Part shown: one piece after another, positions 13,388 through 15,579 of the stretch
Numbering within the stretch: position 1 is the stretch's first letter
Layout of the letters: the number at the start of each line of letters is the position of its first letter
Assembly: GCA_021833045.1 (NCBI GenBank)
Contig: JAKBGP010000027.1
Location: 1-15,579 of the forward strand
DNA length: 15,579 nucleotides
Direction of reading: 5' to 3'
From: Thermoplasmata archaeon
Lineage (GTDB): Archaea > Thermoplasmatota > Thermoplasmata > Thermoplasmatales > Thermoplasmataceae
Made by a program: the position numbers and the translations under genes
Notes under the pieces: model-generated
The model's input: the letters and a program-made list of their open reading frames with translations, nothing else
Databases searched by the model: none
Told to the model about the DNA's origin: nothing

Positions 13388-14477
13388 AACTATTGAAAAA
13401 CAGGCATGGAGCTTGACTTTTCCCATATACCAAACTGGATCTTTCCTGATGCCAGAGGGTGAAAAGCATAGATATTCAAGGGAATCAAATCCAACTGTTG
13501 AAGAACTCTCAAGGATTATTTCAATGTTTGAAGATGCGCAAATGACTACATGTACATCATCGGGTATGGGTGCAATATCGACTACGTTGTTCACACTTCT
13601 TGAAAAAGAAAAAAAATTATTAATTCCTGCAGACCTCTTCGGAAGAACATATAATTTTATTACAAGTTTCCTCTTGAAATTGGGAATCCAATTAAAAGTT
13701 TCGGATCCTGGAAACATAAATATCATTAAGAATATCGAGGAGAACCAGATAGTATTTCTTGAAGGGATTTCAAATCCCATGCTCAGGGTGTATGACATTG
13801 AATTAATCGCTGAAATAGTTCATGAAAAGGGTGGAATGCTAATAGTGGACTCCACCCTGGCAACGCCTTTCAACGCTGAGCCACTGAACCATGGGGCAGA
13901 TGTTGTAATTCACAGTCTTTCAAAATTTATGTCAGGGCATAATGATCTGATAGGGGGATCAATCTCAGGTCATAGTGATATTATAAATAAAATAGACGCC
14001 ACGAGAAGAACTCTTGGAACATCCCTTGATCCAAATACTGCTTTTCTTGCCATTAGAGGGTTGAAAACATTGGGCCTTAGAATGGAAAAGATTAACAATA
14101 ATGCTAAGTTGATTTCAGAAATGCTAGAAGATGCAAAATTTTCGCAAAATATTCTATATCCTGCGAATAAAAATCATACTGATTGGGAAGCGGCAGCAAA
14201 AAATTTAGTTGGCGGTTCAGGAATTGTCACTTTTGAATTATCAAAACGATCCAATGAACCTGGTAAATTCATGAAAAAACTTGAACTGGTCAAACCTGCC
14301 AACACTTTTGGAAGTGTAAATTCTCTTATATCACATCCTACCACAATGTCTCATCGTAACTTGTCTGAGAATGATAGAAAAAGAGTTGGAATTTCGGACA
14401 ATACTATGAGGCTTTCAGTGGGAATTGAGGGGGTAGAAAGAATATTTTCTGATCTTCTAAAAGCATCTGAACAATGA
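13365..14477 (+). CDS. cystathionine gamma-synthase/gamma-lyase family PLP enzyme
   Basis: A 370-residue member of the Cys/Met metabolism PLP family (fold type I). Key parts: TFPIYQTGSF (18-27), YSRESNPT (37-44) for the family's YSRxxNPT, CTSSGMGAI (63-71), EGISNPML, VDSTLATPF (161-169) with the PLP-pyridine Asp162, SLSKFMSGHND with the Schiff-base Lys187, SHPTTMSH (323-330) and RLSVGIE (349-355). Family members make or split cystathionine, or make methionine-pathway thioethers. Overlap with thrB favours a role using O-phosphohomoserine, as plant cystathionine gamma-synthases do, but lyase activity is equally possible from sequence. Start is TTG with GGTG upstream. Slightly short for the family (about 380-400). 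Confidence 0.86.
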   Translation: MKEKFFSETIEKQAWSLTFPIYQTGSFLMPEGEKHRYSRESNPTVEELSRIISMFEDAQMTTCTSSGMGAISTTLFTLLEKEKKLLIPADLFGRTYNFITSFLLKLGIQLKVSDPGNINIIKNIEENQIVFLEGISNPMLRVYDIELIAEIVHEKGGMLIVDSTLATPFNAEPLNHGADVVIHSLSKFMSGHNDLIGGSISGHSDIINKIDATRRTLGTSLDPNTAFLAIRGLKTLGLRMEKINNNAKLISEMLEDAKFSQNILYPANKNHTDWEAAAKNLVGGSGIVTFELSKRSNEPGKFMKKLELVKPANTFGSVNSLISHPTTMSHRNLSENDRKRVGISDNTMRLSVGIEGVERIFSDLLKASEQ

Positions 14478-14602
14478 ATTTATAAATATACTTCATAAAA
14501 GAGATTTGTGACCTTATATAACATTTTTAATCGGTTCTGATTCCATGAACTGGTCAAGGATACGCGTTTGTAACTTCTTCTAACATCTTTCGCTGGGAAT
14601 TT

Positions 14603-14825
14603 TCACATTAAAGGTTGCTGGTTGAAATCCACATACCTGTATTCCATCTGCTTAAGGTACTCTGTTCTTCCGGATAAGCCATCTGACGTTACGGTTTCAG
14701 GCACGCATGAAGTAATATGCGTTCCAACCTGTTCACTTCTGTAGGGCATCAGAAAGCATGATGTCCTTAAAATAATATGTATTTCCTTCGCTATCATCCT
14801 TTTTCTTGCGAAAGAATAATTCCAC
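14603..14825 (-). pseudogene. probable frameshifted small gene
   Basis: On the minus strand, from a GTG at 14825, one frame reads VELFFRKKKDDSEGNTYY then FKDIMLSDALQK and stops at 14733. In the frame shifted by one base, overlapping the end of this, the sequence continues VGTHITSCVPETVTSDGL... RTEYLKQMEYRYVDFNQQPLM and stops at 14603. Both halves look like ordinary soluble protein (charged, aromatic, balanced), while the out-of-frame extension of the second half looks unlike protein. Joined near 14733-14745 they would make about 72 residues. This fits a single-base insertion or deletion in a once-intact gene, a sequencing error, or programmed frameshifting. The family is not recognised. Confidence 0.4.
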
Positions 14826-14835
14826 CTCGCATATG

Positions 14836-14847
14836 TTAAATAAATAA
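14836..14847 (+). promoter_or_regulatory. TATA-like box of the ACT-domain gene
   Basis: TTAAATAAATAA lies about 16-27 bases before GTG 14863, and no ribosome binding site is visible, so the gene is probably leaderless. Its complement is also AT-rich and could serve the minus-strand remnant. Confidence 0.4.
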
Positions 14848-14862
14848 TAGGTATGCTACAGT

Positions 14863-15426
14863 GTGAATAAGATAAAGGATGTTGTAGAGAAGGTTATTGA
14901 AAATAATCCACTTTATTCTATTGCAATGAGGAGTGGATTTGTAAATTTTACAAGTCTCGCAAAGGCCATTAAACCAACTGTTGATGATGCTTGTGTCAGG
15001 GATGTAAAAATCAACACACTTGTAAAAATTCTTTCTGAAATGAAAATATATGCAGGATCCTGGGAAAGACAGTCCAAAATCCTGAAAGAATCTAATATCT
15101 CTCTAGAATATAGATACACGGAAATCGAACTTGATCATTTTCCTGATACTCCATTAGAATTTCTATTTGCTTACAAATACAAAAATAAGTTCAGATTTAT
15201 CGTTCAGGATGAAGAGATTGGAAATATGGCATGCATTAGAATCATGTTGCCAGAATATGGCTCAGATGTGCCAGGCATAACATTTACTGTCGTAGAATAT
15301 CTCTCTATCCAGAATATAAAAATTGAGAGAATTTACAGGCTTGACAGAGAAATTCTACTTATATGTTCACATAGCATCGCAGATACGGTTCTTAAAAATT
15401 TATCAAATATAATAATAAAACAATGA
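14863..15426 (+). CDS. ACT-like domain regulatory protein
   Basis: A 187-residue soluble protein. The N-terminal part (1-60, ENNPLYSIAMRSGFVNFTSLAKAIKPTVDDACVRDVKINTLVKILSEM) follows the pattern of an archaeal family annotated as ACT-domain proteins, with a helical 'xxxALxxGIxNxSxLAxxIxPxVE...VxxxxIxxAL' region. The C-terminal part (about 135-180, DVPGITFTVVEYLSIQNIKIERIYRLDREILLICSHSIADTVLKNL) has the beta-alpha-beta-beta-alpha-beta layout of an ACT domain, the fold that binds amino acids in many regulated enzymes. No catalytic motif is visible. Neighbouring thrB and PLP enzyme genes suggest a role in sensing aspartate-family amino acids; this is inferred. Start GTG fits the leaderless spacing. 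Confidence 0.6.
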   Translation: MNKIKDVVEKVIENNPLYSIAMRSGFVNFTSLAKAIKPTVDDACVRDVKINTLVKILSEMKIYAGSWERQSKILKESNISLEYRYTEIELDHFPDTPLEFLFAYKYKNKFRFIVQDEEIGNMACIRIMLPEYGSDVPGITFTVVEYLSIQNIKIERIYRLDREILLICSHSIADTVLKNLSNIIIKQ

Positions 15427-15459
15427 GTTTATTTCGTTGATAATTCCTTTACCAGTGTG

Positions 15460-15470
15460 GTATATTATAC
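15460..15470. promoter_or_regulatory. short palindrome upstream of the last gene
   Basis: GTATA and TATAC are perfect inverted arms around one T, about 27 bases upstream of the TATA-like box at 15497. It could be an operator or activator site; it is short and AT-rich, so chance is possible. Confidence 0.25.
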
Positions 15471-15496
15471 GAATGTAAAAACTTCCGTATTAGAAA

Positions 15497-15504
15497 TTTA
15501 TATA
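15497..15504 (+). promoter_or_regulatory. TATA-like box of the gene starting at 15528
   Basis: TTTATATA is centred about 28 bases before ATG 15528, the clearest TATA box in the window, and fits a leaderless or near-leaderless start. Confidence 0.5.
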
Positions 15505-15527
15505 TCCCTTATAAACATCAAGCAGTA

Positions 15528-15579
15528 ATGTCTGACGAGAGTGCATCTCTTGATTCTTCTTTAAATCTCATAATGAAGA
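15528..15579 (+). CDS. start of an unidentified protein, cut by window edge
   Basis: An ATG frame with no stop to the window end encodes MSDESASLDSSLNLIMK and continues outside. It starts at the expected distance from a good TATA box. Seventeen residues are too few to identify a family. Confidence 0.5.
   Translation, partial: MSDESASLDSSLNLIMK

Larger units (their letters stand above)
14478..14862. other. long gap: pseudogene remnant and promoter, no intact gene
   Basis: Between the PLP-enzyme stop and the next GTG there are 385 bases with no convincing intact gene. The first 125 bases show nothing I can name. The middle (14603-14825) reads on the minus strand as two protein-like frames joined by a frameshift, described separately. 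The last 30 bases carry a TATA-like box for the downstream gene. I found no tRNA, repeat array or insertion-sequence end here. Confidence 0.5.

Noticed and set aside
14617..14632. tRNA T-arm-like sequence GGTTGAAATCC
   Set aside because: It resembles GGTTCRANTCC but lacks C56, the flanking bases do not form a T stem, and no acceptor or anticodon stem can be built around it.
14603..14797. Intact 64-residue minus-strand protein starting at ATG 14797
   Set aside because: Its first 24 residues do not look like protein, while the overlapping frame does; a frameshifted remnant explains the sequence better.

Overview
The window looks like a chromosomal segment of a low-GC, AT-rich archaeon, most likely of the Thermoplasmatales group. 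This assignment is inferred from gene content, not from a database match. The information-processing genes are archaeal (Rpo7, Spt4, S24e, S27ae, the GTP-dependent dephospho-CoA kinase family, DUF763, DUF2175). Many genes start at or within a few bases of a predicted transcription start, with a TATA-like box about 22-28 bases upstream, which fits leaderless transcripts. Genes inside operons instead often carry GGTG-type ribosome binding sites and TTG starts.

Layout. Positions 1-378 (minus) hold the N-terminal part of a DUF763 protein, divergent from a small zinc-binding DUF2175 protein (450-752, plus). A tight minus-strand operon follows from 2674 down to 757: rpo7 - spt4 - dephospho-CoA kinase - rps24e - rps27ae, with every junction overlapping. 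It converges on the DUF2175 gene with a 4-base gap and a shared two-way T-tract terminator. Upstream of rpo7 lies a secreted, N-glycosylation-rich, five-TM surface protein (2783-3796, minus), separated from it by a strong hairpin.

From 3946 to 12349 the window becomes accessory in character. It holds an orphan 113-residue protein, a four-TM protein overlapping a membrane glycosyltransferase (GT2), a small membrane protein sharing an EFSRR loop motif with the surface protein, and a vWA-PP2C gene pair (6527-8064, plus). The pair meets a serine/threonine kinase (8048-9451, minus) tail to tail. Divergent from the kinase is a 921-residue UvrD/Rep-type helicase fused to a RecB/AddB-like nuclease. 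The vWA + PP2C + kinase trio has the composition of the TerY-P phosphorylation triad, one form of which is known as an antiphage system in bacteria. With the adjacent helicase-nuclease it is the best candidate in this window for an undescribed system, possibly defence or DNA-damage signalling.

From 12455 the content returns to metabolism: homoserine kinase (thrB) overlapping a cystathionine gamma-synthase/lyase gene, then a probable small frameshifted pseudogene on the minus strand, then a protein with a C-terminal ACT-like fold that may regulate amino-acid metabolism. The window ends with the first 17 codons of another leaderless gene at 15528.
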